From the NCBI RefSeq assembly GCF_001662075.1, contig NZ_LYPL01000007.1:124001-188000 (forward strand): a DNA stretch of 64,000 nucleotides. Direction: 5' to 3'. The position numbers and the translations under genes were made by a program. The notes under the pieces are model-generated. The model did not search any database and had not been told where the DNA came from. It saw only the letters and a list, made by a program, of their open reading frames with translations. This document shows positions 1 to 8,580 of the stretch, in pieces (position 1 is the first letter of the stretch; the number at the start of each line of letters is the position of its first letter). Origin of the DNA: Rhizobium bangladeshense. GTDB taxonomy: Bacteria > Pseudomonadota > Alphaproteobacteria > Rhizobiales > Rhizobiaceae.

Positions 1-1188
1 CTGATGGCGTCGCTCGACACGCGCCGTCCGGCAGCCCAGGAGCAGCTTCGCCAGCTCGGCGCCCAGGCCAGCATCGACACGCTGCCGATCATCGCCGGCC
101 AGTCGCCGACGGATATCGCTGCCCGTGCGGTGCAGGCGGCCAAGCTCGGCGGCCACGACGTCGTCATTCTCGACACCGCCGGCCGCACCCATATCGACGA
201 GCCCTTGATGGTCGAGATGGCCGACATCAAGAAGCGTTCGAACCCGCATGAAATCCTGCTCGTCGCCGACAGCTTGACCGGTCAGGACGCCGTCAACCTC
301 GCCCGCAATTTCGACGAACGCGTCGGCATCACCGGCCTCGTGCTGACCCGCATGGACGGCGACGGCCGCGGCGGCGCCGCGCTTTCGATGCGCGCCGTCA
401 CCGGCAAGCCTATCAAGCTGATCGGTGTCGGCGAGAAGATGAGCGAGCTCGAGGAGTTCCATCCCCGCCGCATCGCCGACCGCATTCTCGGCATGGGCGA
501 CATCGTCTCGCTCGTCGAGCGCGCGGCGGAAAATATCGACGCCGAGAAGGCGGCTGCCATGGCCGCCAAGATGGCCAAGGGCAAGTTCGATCTCGACGAC
601 CTCGCCGACCAGCTGCGCCAGATGCAGAAGATGGGCGGCATGGGCGGTATCATGGGCATGATGCCCGGCATGGCAGGCATGAAGGACAAGATGGCCGCCG
701 CCGGCCTCGACGACAAGCTTTTCGGCCGCCAGATCGCCATCATCCAGTCGATGACCAAGGCCGAGCGCGCCAATCCCGACCTGCTCAAACATTCGCGCAA
801 GAAGCGCATCGCCGCCGGCTCCGGCACCGATGCCGCAGCCATCAACAAGCTTCTGAAGATGCACCGCCAGATGGCCGACATGATGAAGATGATGGGCGGC
901 AAGGGCAAAGGCGGCATGATGAAGCAGATGATGGGCGGCCTTGCCGGCAAGATGGGGCTTGGCGGCTTAGGCGGCATGGGCGGCGGCATGCCCGATCTCT
1001 CGAATATCGACCCGAAGCAGCTCGAAGCCCTGCAGAAGCAGGCCGAAGCGGCGGGGCTTGGAAAGCCGGGTGGGGGTGTGCCCGGTCTCGGCGGTCTGCC
1101 GGGTGGTTTGCCTGGCCTCGGCGGCGCCAAGCTGCCGGGCCTTGGCGGCGGTTTCCCGGGATTGCCCGGCTTGCCGAAGAAGAAGTGA
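1..1188 (+). CDS. ffh: Signal recognition particle protein Ffh (C-terminal part, truncated by window edge)
   Basis: SRP GTPase that binds signal peptides of nascent inner-membrane proteins together with 4.5S RNA and docks on FtsY. The reading frame is open from base 1, so the N domain and the P-loop lie outside the window. Visible are the G3 motif DTAGR, the region LTRMDGDGRGG, and a methionine-rich M domain (from about base 610, many MGGM/MMK clusters) that forms the signal-peptide groove. The last ~45 residues are a low-complexity Gly/Leu/Pro tail of repeated PGLGG-type units ending in KKK, longer than in enteric Ffh. It is followed 16 nt later by a chorismate mutase gene, the usual alphaproteobacterial order. 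The family call is certain. Confidence 0.97.
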   Translation: MMASLDTRRPAAQEQLRQLGAQASIDTLPIIAGQSPTDIAARAVQAAKLGGHDVVILDTAGRTHIDEPLMVEMADIKKRSNPHEILLVADSLTGQDAVNLARNFDERVGITGLVLTRMDGDGRGGAALSMRAVTGKPIKLIGVGEKMSELEEFHPRRIADRILGMGDIVSLVERAAENIDAEKAAAMAAKMAKGKFDLDDLADQLRQMQKMGGMGGIMGMMPGMAGMKDKMAAAGLDDKLFGRQIAIIQSMTKAERANPDLLKHSRKKRIAAGSGTDAAAINKLLKMHRQMADMMKMMGGKGKGGMMKQMMGGLAGKMGLGGLGGMGGGMPDLSNIDPKQLEALQKQAEAAGLGKPGGGVPGLGGLPGGLPGLGGAKLPGLGGGFPGLPGLPKKK

Positions 1189-1204
1189 AAGGATCGTTTG
1201 CCCC

Positions 1205-1525
1205 ATGATTGATCCAGACGTCAAAGCCCAGCTCGCGAGCTATCGTCAGTCGATCGACAATATCGATGCCGCTCTCGTGCACATGCTGGCCGAACGCTTC
1301 CGCTGCACCAAAGAGGTCGGCGTGCTGAAGGCCAAATACAATCTGCCGCCGGCCGATCCGGCGCGCGAGGAATACCAGATCGAACGCCTTCGCCAGCTGG
1401 CGAAAGCAGCCAATCTGGACCCGGATTTCGCCGAGAAGTTCCTGAACTTCGTCATCAAGGAAGTCATCCGGCATCATGAGCAGATCGCTGCGGATCACGC
1501 TGAACAGAGCGCCGCAGCCCGATAA
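1205..1525 (+). CDS. Chorismate mutase (AroQ class)
   Basis: Monofunctional AroQ-type chorismate mutase of 106 residues, converting chorismate to prephenate for phenylalanine and tyrosine synthesis in the cytoplasm. The sequence is all-helical in character, with the family hallmarks near the N-terminus (SIDNIDAAL, then AERFRCTKEVGVLKAK carrying catalytic Arg and Lys) and a C-terminal helix containing VIKEVIRHHEQ. The open frame extends upstream, but the ATG at 1205 gives the normal family length and begins MIDPDVKAQL; upstream codons overlap ffh. It lies 16 nt after ffh and 48 nt before rpsP and is probably co-transcribed with them. Confidence 0.93.
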   Translation: MIDPDVKAQLASYRQSIDNIDAALVHMLAERFRCTKEVGVLKAKYNLPPADPAREEYQIERLRQLAKAANLDPDFAEKFLNFVIKEVIRHHEQIAADHAEQSAAAR

Positions 1526-1573
1526 CCATACCGCCTCACGAAGCGGTCAAGAAAAGCCTAAGGAGTAAAGAAC

Positions 1574-1945
1574 ATGGCACTGAAAATTCGTCTCGCCCGC
1601 GGTGGCTCCAAGAAGCGCCCGTACTACCACGTCGTTCTTGCCGATGCGCGCAGCCCGCGTGACGGCCGCTTCCTCGAAAACCTCGGTTCCTGGAACCCGA
1701 TGCTCGCCAAGGATGACGAGAAGCGCGTTCAGCTGAACGCCGAGCGCATCAAGCATTGGCTCGACAACGGCGCCCAGCCGACCGACCGCGTTCTGCGCTT
1801 CCTCGATGAAGCCGGCGTTGCCAAGCGCGAAGCCAAGAACAACCCGGTCAAGGCAAAGCCCGGCAAGCGCGCCCAGGAACGCGCCGCTGAAAAGGCTCAA
1901 AAGGCCGCTGACGCCGCCGCCGCTGCTGCCGACGCCGCGGAATAA
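1574..1945 (+). CDS. rpsP: 30S ribosomal protein S16
   Basis: Small-subunit ribosomal protein S16, needed for assembly of the 16S rRNA 5' domain. The N-terminus [19 protein letters not shown] is the family signature. At 123 residues it is longer than enteric S16 (about 82) because of a C-terminal extension rich in Ala and Lys after residue ~85. A clear Shine-Dalgarno (AAGGAG) lies before the ATG. An intrinsic terminator follows directly (1966-2000), partly separating it from rimM although the gene order is that of the classical rpsP-rimM-trmD-rplS operon. Confidence 0.97.
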   Translation: MALKIRLARGGSKKRPYYHVVLADARSPRDGRFLENLGSWNPMLAKDDEKRVQLNAERIKHWLDNGAQPTDRVLRFLDEAGVAKREAKNNPVKAKPGKRAQERAAEKAQKAADAAAAAADAAE

Positions 1946-1965
1946 TCGGGACCTTCCCCAATCGA

Positions 1966-2000
1966 ACGGGCGGCATGGCGACATGCCGCCCGTTTTCGTT
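1966..2000 (+). terminator. Intrinsic terminator after rpsP
   Basis: A perfect 12-bp stem (ACGGGCGGCATG, loop GCGA, CATGCCGCCCGT) runs into TTTCGTTT. It sits 20 nt after the rpsP stop codon and 60 nt before the rimM start, so it should reduce read-through and give more S16 than RimM/TrmD. Confidence 0.85.
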
Positions 2001-2061
2001 TCCAATTACCCGCACTTCGTTTATGAGAAGCCTGTCTTTCCGGCTTCAAATGAAGGAACCC

Positions 2062-2631
2062 ATGACAAAGCTTGAAAACCCCGTTCTGATGGCGACGATC
2101 GGCGGCGCGCAGGGCCTGCGCGGTGAAGTGCGGGCCAAGGCCTACACCGCCGATCCGACGGCGCTCGGCGATTACGGCCATCTGCACAGCATGGACGGAC
2201 GCAGCTTCGAAATCCTTGAAATCCGCGAGATGAAGAATGTCGTCGTGGTCCGCTTCCGCGGCATCAACGACCGCAACGCCGCCGAGGCGCTGAACGGCCT
2301 GGAACTCTACATCGAGCGCGACAATCTGCCCGACGAGGAGCTGGAGGACGACGAGTTCTACTATGCCGATCTCGAAGGACTCGAGGCGCAGGACGATCAG
2401 GGCGTCAGCTACGGCACGGTCACCGGCGTCTTCGATTTCGGCGCCGGCGATCTTCTGGAACTCAAAGGTCCGGGCAAGCGCCCGGTGCTGATCCCCTTCT
2501 CGGAAGCCTCGGTGTTGGAGATCGACCTCGAAGCCGGCACCTTGCTGATCGATCCGCTGGCGGCCGGTTTGATCGACGATCCCGAAGAACTGTCGAAATT
2601 CACCCCGGACAAGCCGAAAAAGAAGAAGTGA
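2062..2631 (+). CDS. rimM: Ribosome maturation factor RimM
   Basis: 16S rRNA-processing and 30S assembly factor that binds S19. The 189-residue product has the N-terminal RimM beta-barrel ([22 protein letters not shown]) and a C-terminal PRC-barrel ([11 protein letters not shown] ... [17 protein letters not shown]). The ATG at 2062 is preferred over 2050 because a GAAGGAA ribosome-binding site precedes it and homologues start near MTKLENP. The stop codon overlaps the trmD ATG (TGATG), implying translational coupling. Confidence 0.95.
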   Translation: MTKLENPVLMATIGGAQGLRGEVRAKAYTADPTALGDYGHLHSMDGRSFEILEIREMKNVVVVRFRGINDRNAAEALNGLELYIERDNLPDEELEDDEFYYADLEGLEAQDDQGVSYGTVTGVFDFGAGDLLELKGPGKRPVLIPFSEASVLEIDLEAGTLLIDPLAAGLIDDPEELSKFTPDKPKKKK

Positions 2632-3332
2632 TGGCTTTCCGGGCGAGCGTGCTGACACTCTATCCGGAGATGTTTCCGGGACATCTGGGCTTTTCGCTCG
2701 CCGGCAAGGCGATGCAGCGCGGGCAATGGTCGCTGGACGCCGTGCAGATCCGCGATTTCGCCACCGACAAACATCGCACCGTCGACGACACCCCGGCCGG
2801 CGGCGGCGCCGGCATGGTGCTGAAACCCGACGTGCTCGCCCGCGCCATCGACAGTACCTGTCAAAACGATAACCGCCCGCGCCTGCTGATGAGCCCGCGT
2901 GGGAGGCCGCTGACGCAGCAGCGCGTGCGCGAACTGGCGGCGGGCGATGGTGTCGTCATCGTCTGCGGCCGCTTCGAGGGCGTCGACCAGCGGGTGATCG
3001 AAGCGCGGGGGCTGGAAGAGGTCTCGGTCGGCGACTACGTGCTGTCGGGCGGCGAACCGGCGGCGCTGATCGTTCTCGATGCGATCATCCGCATCCTGCC
3101 CGGCGTCATGGGCAACGATCTGTCCGGCCTGCACGAAAGCTTCGAAGGCGGACTGCTGGAACATCCGCATTATACGCGGCCGCAGGAGTGGGAAGGCCGG
3201 GAAATCCCCTCCATCCTGACGTCGGGCAACCACGGCGCCATCGAAAAGTGGCGCCACGAGGAGGCGGTGCGGCTGACGCGGGAGCGGCGGCCGGATCTCT
3301 TCGAAAAGGTTGAACCTAAGAAAAACGGCTAA
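2631..3332 (+). CDS. trmD: tRNA (guanine-37-N1)-methyltransferase TrmD
   Basis: SPOUT-class methyltransferase that makes m1G37 in tRNAs with G at position 36, preventing +1 frameshifting. The 233-residue protein has the N-terminal [15 protein letters not shown], the AdoMet-binding trefoil-knot region [19 protein letters not shown] and the tRNA-contact segment [10 protein letters not shown]. The start ATG overlaps the rimM stop; a GTG one codon earlier is the only near alternative. About 210 nt separate it from rplS. Confidence 0.96.
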   Translation: MAFRASVLTLYPEMFPGHLGFSLAGKAMQRGQWSLDAVQIRDFATDKHRTVDDTPAGGGAGMVLKPDVLARAIDSTCQNDNRPRLLMSPRGRPLTQQRVRELAAGDGVVIVCGRFEGVDQRVIEARGLEEVSVGDYVLSGGEPAALIVLDAIIRILPGVMGNDLSGLHESFEGGLLEHPHYTRPQEWEGREIPSILTSGNHGAIEKWRHEEAVRLTRERRPDLFEKVEPKKNG

Positions 3333-3544
3333 TTCCATCCTCCCCTTCACAAAAATGTCGTGCGAGGGATGACAAGCTCAGGCCTTTCGTGTATTGGCGC
3401 ACGCGGAAATGGGGTTAGCCCCGTCTGCCAGCAAACAAAGAATGGCGAATCCGCTCCCGCCCCGAAGGGGCAAAATCCTGAGGCTTACCCAAGGGATCAG
3501 TGCCGAGCGCTCTGGCTGTTTCAGAAGAACCAAAGGTTAAGACG

Positions 3545-4087
3545 ATGAACATCATTCAGCAGCTTGAGGCCGAACAGGCCGCCAAGATCGAAGCCAAGCG
3601 CACCCTCCCCGAATTCTCCCCGGGCGATACCGTCCGCGTCAACGTGAAGGTCACGGAAGGCAACCGTACCCGCGTTCAGGCCTATGAAGGTGTCTGCATC
3701 GCCCGCTCCGGCGGCGGCCTGCAGGAAAACTTCACGGTTCGCAAGATCTCCTACGGCGAAGGCGTCGAGCGCGTATTCCCGGTCTACTCGCCGCTGATCG
3801 AAAGCGTCGACGTCGTCCGCCGCGGTAAGGTTCGTCGCGCCAAGCTCTATTACCTGCGCGACCGTCGCGGCAAGTCCGCCCGTATCGTTGAAGACACCGG
3901 CGTCCGCGCCCGCAAGCTCAACGACGCCGAGCGCGCCGCCGTTGCCGAGGAAAAGGCACGCATCGAAGCTGAAAAGGTTGCAGCCGCTCAGGCGCTCGCC
4001 GCCGAGAAGGCAGCAGCAGAAGCCGCAGAAGCCAAGGCCGCTGCTGAAGCAGCAGCCGCCGCCGCTGCGGAACCGGCAGCAGAATAA
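3545..4087 (+). CDS. rplS: 50S ribosomal protein L19
   Basis: Large-subunit protein L19 at the 30S-50S interface. The first ~115 residues are canonical ([57 protein letters not shown]). The protein is 180 residues instead of about 115 because of a charged, Ala-rich, helix-prone C-terminal tail (repeated [14 protein letters not shown] units). The ATG at 3545 is chosen because it begins the conserved domain; the frame is open 45 nt further upstream. A strong terminator follows at 4117. Confidence 0.96.
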
Positions 4088-4116
4088 GATCTGCGCCACG
4101 CAAAATTCTTTCGCTT

Positions 4117-4151
4117 GGAAAGGCGGCCTTCGGGTCGCCTTTCCTCTTTTT
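4117..4151 (+). terminator. Intrinsic terminator after rplS
   Basis: Stem GGAAAGGCG with CGCCTTTCC closed over a GCC-TTCG-GGT tip, followed by TCTTTTTT. It ends the ribosomal-protein cluster 30 nt after rplS. Confidence 0.9.
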
Positions 4152-4231
4152 TGCGTCGGCGTGCCGCCGGCGGCCTTGCCTTCGGCAGGTCTTCCGTGAC
4201 AATTTTCGCGTTCAAATCCGGGAGCCATTCC

Positions 4232-5029
4232 ATGCTGTTTCGTTGTACCATTCTTGCGGGCTTTGCCGCCCTTGCACTCGCTCCTTTGACAGTGTCGGCT
4301 GCCGAACTACCCGATCTCGGCGGCAAGAGCGTCATTGTCGTCACCGAGAACGCCTATCCGCCGCTGCAGTTCGTCGATCCGAAATCCGGCAAGGCGATCG
4401 GCTGGGAATATGATGCGATGAACGAGATCGCCAAGCGGCTGAACTTCAAGGTCGAATATCAGAACACCAGCTGGGACGCGATGATCCAGGCGGTCTCCGA
4501 CGGCCAGTACAACATCGGCATGACCGGCATCACCATCAAGGACGACCGCAAGCAGAAGGTCGATTTCTCCGATCCCTATATGCGCTCGCAACAGTTCATG
4601 CTGGTGCGCGGCGACGAGAAACGCTTCACCGACGCCAAGAGCTTTGCCGCCTTCAACGACGGCCTGATCGGCGCCCAACCCGGCACCTCGCCTTTCTACA
4701 CCGCCGTCTATGAAATCCTCGATGGCAACGAACAGAACCCGCGCATCAAGCTTTTCGAAACCTTCGGCGCCACCGTGCAAGCCCTGAAGACCGGCGACGT
4801 CGATCTCGTCCTCACCGACAGCGTCGCTGCCAAGGGCTATGTCGATTCCTCGAATGGCGGCCTGAAAGTGGTCGGCGAAGCGCTCGGCACCGAGGACTTC
4901 GGCTTCATCTTCCCGAAGGGGTCCGATCTCGTCGCTCCCGTCAATGCCGCTATCGCAGCGCTGAAGGCGGACGGCACCTTTGATGCGCTGAACAAGAAGT
5001 GGTTCCTCGACTACAAGATGGGCGAATAA
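4232..5029 (+). CDS. Amino-acid ABC transporter substrate-binding protein (polar amino acid family)
   Basis: Periplasmic solute-binding protein of family 3 (PAAT class), 265 residues. It has a Sec signal peptide (MLFRCTILAGFAALALAPLTVSAA, cleavage near residue 24) and typical family motifs: VIVVTENAYPPLQFVD near the N-terminus, GWEYDAMNEIAKRLNF, and ITIKDDRKQKVDFSDPYM. The ATG at 4232 has a GGGAG ribosome-binding site. It is followed 16 nt later by a matching permease, but no ATPase gene of the system is adjacent; the next gene is leuC. The exact substrate cannot be read from sequence. Confidence 0.9.
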   Translation: MLFRCTILAGFAALALAPLTVSAAELPDLGGKSVIVVTENAYPPLQFVDPKSGKAIGWEYDAMNEIAKRLNFKVEYQNTSWDAMIQAVSDGQYNIGMTGITIKDDRKQKVDFSDPYMRSQQFMLVRGDEKRFTDAKSFAAFNDGLIGAQPGTSPFYTAVYEILDGNEQNPRIKLFETFGATVQALKTGDVDLVLTDSVAAKGYVDSSNGGLKVVGEALGTEDFGFIFPKGSDLVAPVNAAIAALKADGTFDALNKKWFLDYKMGE

Positions 5030-5045
5030 CCCCGAGCGATCGCAG

Positions 5046-5861
5046 ATGGCGCCACAACCATCCCTGCGACACGAGAAGGACGACCGTCCATGGTGGCTGG
5101 CCGTCCTTGTTCTGATCGGTCTCGTTCTCGCCGTCGTTATCATCACCAACGACATTTACACCCAGGTCTTCCGGACCGTGGTGAATGGCGCCGGCATCAC
5201 CGTGTTCGTGACGCTCGTCGCCTTCATGCTGGCGACAGTGCTTGGTCTCGGCATCGCGCTGCTCGGCCTGGCCGACAGCATCGTGCTGCGCCAGATCGCC
5301 CGCTTCTATATCGAGATCATCCGCGGCATCCCGATCTTGGTGCTGCTCTTCTACATCGCTTTCGTCGGCGCCCCGGGCCTTGTCGCGGTCTATAACTTCA
5401 TCATCACGCCACTGGTGAAGAGCGGCGTCGCCGAACCGATTCTCGTGCGCGACCTTTCGCTGATGTGGCGCGCCATCATCGCTCTGATGATCGGCTATTC
5501 CTCCTTCATTGCCGAGATCTTCCGTGCCGGCTTCCAGTCGGTCGATACCGGCCAGATCGAGGCGGCCAAATCCCTCGGCCTGTCGCGCTACCGCCGCTTC
5601 CGGCTCGTCGTCTTCCCGCAAGCGATCAGGGTCATCTTCCCGCCGCTCTCCAACGACTTCGTCTCGATGGTGAAGGATTCGTCTCTTGTCTCGGTTCTCG
5701 GCGTGGCCGACATTACCCAGATGGGCAAGGTCTACGCCTCCGGCTCCTTCCGCTTCTTCGAGACCTATTCGATCGTCACCTATATCTACCTCATCCTGAC
5801 GATCGGCCTGTCGCTGGCGTTGCGGCGCATTGAAAAGAAGATGAAGCAGAAGCCGCGCTGA
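5046..5861 (+). CDS. Amino-acid ABC transporter permease (HisM/GlnP family)
   Basis: Inner-membrane permease of the PAAT family, 271 residues. It has an N-terminal hydrophobic helix (WLAVLVLIGLVLAVVII), further helices, and the EAA loop that contacts the ATPase: QIEAAKSLGLSRYRRFRLVVFPQAIRV, near residues 175-200. The EIIRGIPILVLLFYIAFVG segment is characteristic of the family. It pairs with the binding protein just upstream; the cognate ATPase must be supplied from elsewhere. Confidence 0.9.
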   Translation: MAPQPSLRHEKDDRPWWLAVLVLIGLVLAVVIITNDIYTQVFRTVVNGAGITVFVTLVAFMLATVLGLGIALLGLADSIVLRQIARFYIEIIRGIPILVLLFYIAFVGAPGLVAVYNFIITPLVKSGVAEPILVRDLSLMWRAIIALMIGYSSFIAEIFRAGFQSVDTGQIEAAKSLGLSRYRRFRLVVFPQAIRVIFPPLSNDFVSMVKDSSLVSVLGVADITQMGKVYASGSFRFFETYSIVTYIYLILTIGLSLALRRIEKKMKQKPR

Positions 5862-5879
5862 GCCACAGCACGATTCGAA

Positions 5880-5907
5880 TTGCCGTTTCGTTCAAAAATC
5901 GCTATAT
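5880..5907 (+). promoter_or_regulatory. Candidate sigma-70 promoter for leuC
   Basis: TTGCCG (5880-5885), a 16-nt spacer and CTATAT (5902-5907) match the rhizobial housekeeping pattern, in which the -10 is often CTATAT. It lies in the 243-nt gap before leuC and predicts a 5' leader of about 190 nt. Inferred from sequence only. Confidence 0.45.
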
Positions 5908-6044
5908 GCGGGCGATGGAATCCAAGTTCAGATGCACTGGCGCGCATATTTTCGTACTGCAGGACCATTATCGCCTGCCGGCGCGGTTCTTTGCATGCGT
6001 ATCCGGTGCGCTCAACAGCCGACTTCGTTGATCGAATGACGGCC

Positions 6045-6066
6045 GGCGGAGCCTGATCCGCTTTTT
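6045..6066 (+). other. Terminator-like hairpin in the leuC leader (possible attenuator)
   Basis: GCGGA, loop GCCTGA, TCCGC, then TTTTT, located 39 nt before the leuC start codon and downstream of the predicted promoter. The stem is only 5-6 bp, so its strength is uncertain. Two short overlapping leader ORFs precede it (from 5916 and 5931), but neither has a run of leucine codons. Confidence 0.35.
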
Positions 6067-6104
6067 CCCGATTTTCCAAAAGCATCCAAAACGGACTTAC
6101 CGCT

Positions 6105-7514
6105 ATGAGCGCACCGCGTACCCTCTACGACAAGATCTGGGACGACCACCTGGTCGACGAACAGGCCGACGGAACCTGTCTTCTCTACATCGACCGCCAC
6201 CTGGTCCACGAGGTCACCTCGCCGCAGGCCTTCGAAGGCCTGCGCATGAGCGGCCGCAAGGTCCGCGCGCCGGAAAAGACCCTCGCCGTCGTCGACCACA
6301 ATGTACCGACATCGCCGGATCGCCATCTCGGCATCAAGAACGAAGAAAGCCGCATCCAGGTCGAGCAGCTCGCCAAGAATGCCGCCGAGTTCAACGTCGA
6401 ATATTATTCCGAGAACGATAAACGCCAGGGCATCGTGCACATCATTGGGCCGGAACAGGGTTTCACCCTGCCCGGCATGACGATCGTCTGCGGCGACAGC
6501 CATACCTCCACTCACGGCGCCTTCGGCTCGCTCGCTCATGGCATCGGCACGTCTGAGGTCGAGCATGTTCTTGCCACCCAGACTCTGATCCAGAAGAAGG
6601 CCAAGAACATGCTTGTGCAGGTCGACGGCCAGCTGCCGCACGGCGTCACCGCCAAGGACATCGTTCTTGCCATCATCGGTGAGATCGGCACGGCGGGCGG
6701 CACTGGCTACGTCATCGAATATGCCGGCGAAGCGATCCGTGCGCTGTCGATGGAAGGCCGCATGACGATCTGCAACATGTCGATCGAAGGCGGCGCCCGC
6801 GCCGGCCTGATCGCCCCCGACGAAGTCACTTTCGAATATATCAAGGGCAAGCCGCGCGCGCCGAAAGGCGAAGCGCTGGAACAGGCGATCGCCTACTGGA
6901 AGACGCTGCAGTCAGACGAAGGCGCTCATTTCGACCGCGTCGTCAAGCTGAACGCCGCCGAACTGCCGCCGATCGTCTCCTGGGGTTCTTCGCCTGAGGA
7001 CGTCGTCTCGGTCCAGGGCATCGTGCCGAATCCTGATGAAATCCAGGATGAGACGAAGCGTGCCTCCAAGTGGCGCGCGCTCGAGTACATGGGCCTCAAG
7101 CCGGGCACGCCGATGACCGACATCAGCATTGACCGGGTCTTCATCGGCTCCTGCACCAACGGCCGCATCGAAGACCTGCGCGCCGTCGCCAAGGTGGTTG
7201 AAGGCAAGACCGTTGCTTCGACCGTCAACGCCATGATCGTTCCGGGCTCCGGTCTTGTGAAGGAACAGGCGGAAGCCGAAGGCCTCGACAAAATCTTCAA
7301 GGCTGCCGGCTTCGACTGGCGCGAGCCGGGCTGCTCCATGTGCCTCGCCATGAACGACGACCGCCTGAAGCCGGGCGAACGCTGCGCCTCGACGTCGAAC
7401 CGCAACTTCGAAGGCCGCCAGGGCTTCAAGGGCCGTACGCACCTCGTCTCGCCGGCAATGGCCGCCGCCGCCGCAATCGCCGGTCACTTCGTCGATATCC
7501 GCGAGTGGAATTGA
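6105..7514 (+). CDS. leuC: 3-isopropylmalate dehydratase large subunit
   Basis: Large subunit of isopropylmalate isomerase (aconitase superfamily), converting 2-isopropylmalate to 3-isopropylmalate in leucine synthesis; works with LeuD, which is not in this window. It is full length at 469 residues. The three [4Fe-4S] ligands are visible as C350 (FIGSCTNGR) and C410/C413 ([11 protein letters not shown]). Other signatures include [14 protein letters not shown] and [15 protein letters not shown]. It is followed by a bidirectional-looking terminator. Confidence 0.97.
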   Translation: MSAPRTLYDKIWDDHLVDEQADGTCLLYIDRHLVHEVTSPQAFEGLRMSGRKVRAPEKTLAVVDHNVPTSPDRHLGIKNEESRIQVEQLAKNAAEFNVEYYSENDKRQGIVHIIGPEQGFTLPGMTIVCGDSHTSTHGAFGSLAHGIGTSEVEHVLATQTLIQKKAKNMLVQVDGQLPHGVTAKDIVLAIIGEIGTAGGTGYVIEYAGEAIRALSMEGRMTICNMSIEGGARAGLIAPDEVTFEYIKGKPRAPKGEALEQAIAYWKTLQSDEGAHFDRVVKLNAAELPPIVSWGSSPEDVVSVQGIVPNPDEIQDETKRASKWRALEYMGLKPGTPMTDISIDRVFIGSCTNGRIEDLRAVAKVVEGKTVASTVNAMIVPGSGLVKEQAEAEGLDKIFKAAGFDWREPGCSMCLAMNDDRLKPGERCASTSNRNFEGRQGFKGRTHLVSPAMAAAAAIAGHFVDIREWN

Positions 7515-7537
7515 TCCGTCCGGCGGAATGAAAGATA

Positions 7538-7577
7538 AAGCCGCCCGCTGCCTCTTAGCGCATCGGGCGGCTTCTTA
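7538..7577 (+). terminator. Intrinsic terminator after leuC
   Basis: A 10-bp stem (AAGCCGCCCG with CGGGCGGCTT) around a 16-nt loop, followed by CTTATATT. It lies between the convergent leuC and the aldo/keto reductase gene and could serve both strands. Confidence 0.75.
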
Positions 7578-7619
7578 TATTGCGGCGTTGAGATCGGCGG
7601 TATTGATCGCAACCGGCAA

Positions 7620-8450
7620 TCAAAAAGCCGCTGTCATCGGGTCCGGCCCCATGCGGGCGCCGGCGCTGTCGAGCTTGGCGATCGCGGCCATGTCGTCGGC
7701 ATCGAGCTTGAAGTCGAACACCTGGAAATTCTCCTCGATGCGCGACGGCGTCACCGATTTCGGGATGACGACGAGGCCAGTGTCGATGTGCCAGCGGATA
7801 ATGGCCTGAGCCGGCGTCTTCCGGTGTTTTCTGGCGATCTCGCCGATGACCGGGTTCGAGATGAACTGCCCCTGGCCGAGCGGGCTCCAGGATTCGGTAG
7901 CGATGTTCAGCTTTTTATGTGCCTCCTGCGCCGCCTTCTGCTGGAAGTCGGGATGCAGTTCGATCTGATTGATGACAGGAACGACGCCGGTTTCGCCGAT
8001 GATCCGCTCCAGATGCTCGGAATAAAAATTCGACACACCGATCGAGCGGGCGCGCCCCTCTTCCCTTATGCGCACGAACGCCTTCCAGGTCTCGGTGTAG
8101 AGGCCGCGATGCGGCGACGGCCAGTGAACGAGGTAGAGGTCGACATAGTCGGAGCCGAGCTTCTTCAGGCTGCCGTCGAAGGCACGCAGCGTATTGTCGT
8201 AGCCCTGATCGGTGTTCCTGAGCTTGGTGGTAACGAAGATGTCCTTGCGGTCGAGGCCGGAAGAGCGGATGCCTTCGCCGACACCCTCCTCATTGTCGTA
8301 GCCGGACGCCGTATCGATATGGCGATAGCCGGCGGCAATGGCAGTGCGCACCGTCGGGGCGGCAATCTCCTGCGGCGTCTGCCAGACTCCGAGCCCGACC
8401 TGCGGAATGGAATGTCCGTCATGGAAAGTGATGATGGGTTGAGCGATCAC
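7620..8450 (-). CDS. Aldo/keto reductase (2,5-diketo-D-gluconate reductase-like)
   Basis: NADPH-dependent TIM-barrel oxidoreductase of the AKR superfamily, 276 residues. The catalytic tetrad is intact: D46 and Y51 (HIDTASGYDNEEGVG), K76 (VTTKL) and H109 (YLVHWPSP). The cofactor-binding signature IPKSVTPSRIEENFQVFDF lies near residue 230. The start is a GTG at 8450 with a GGAG ribosome-binding site 7 nt away. The closest functional relatives are the AKR5-type reductases acting on keto-sugars and small aldehydes; the substrate is not determined. It is transcribed alone, convergent with leuC. Confidence 0.9.
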   Translation of the reverse strand: MIAQPIITFHDGHSIPQVGLGVWQTPQEIAAPTVRTAIAAGYRHIDTASGYDNEEGVGEGIRSSGLDRKDIFVTTKLRNTDQGYDNTLRAFDGSLKKLGSDYVDLYLVHWPSPHRGLYTETWKAFVRIREEGRARSIGVSNFYSEHLERIIGETGVVPVINQIELHPDFQQKAAQEAHKKLNIATESWSPLGQGQFISNPVIGEIARKHRKTPAQAIIRWHIDTGLVVIPKSVTPSRIEENFQVFDFKLDADDMAAIAKLDSAGARMGPDPMTAAF

Positions 8451-8580
8451 AATATATCTCCGGGAGTTTGAAGAATTGGACGAGGCATGATTTGCGCCCG
8501 AACTTGGGGCGTCCCGGAACGCATCTCAGCCTGAGCGTTCGGTCACCGGAAAGATATAGGCAGCCGCATCATGAAGACAA

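Noticed and set aside
3360..3548. 62-codon ORF between trmD and rplS
   Set aside because: No ribosome-binding site, unusual composition, and overlap with the rplS start; better explained as leader RNA.
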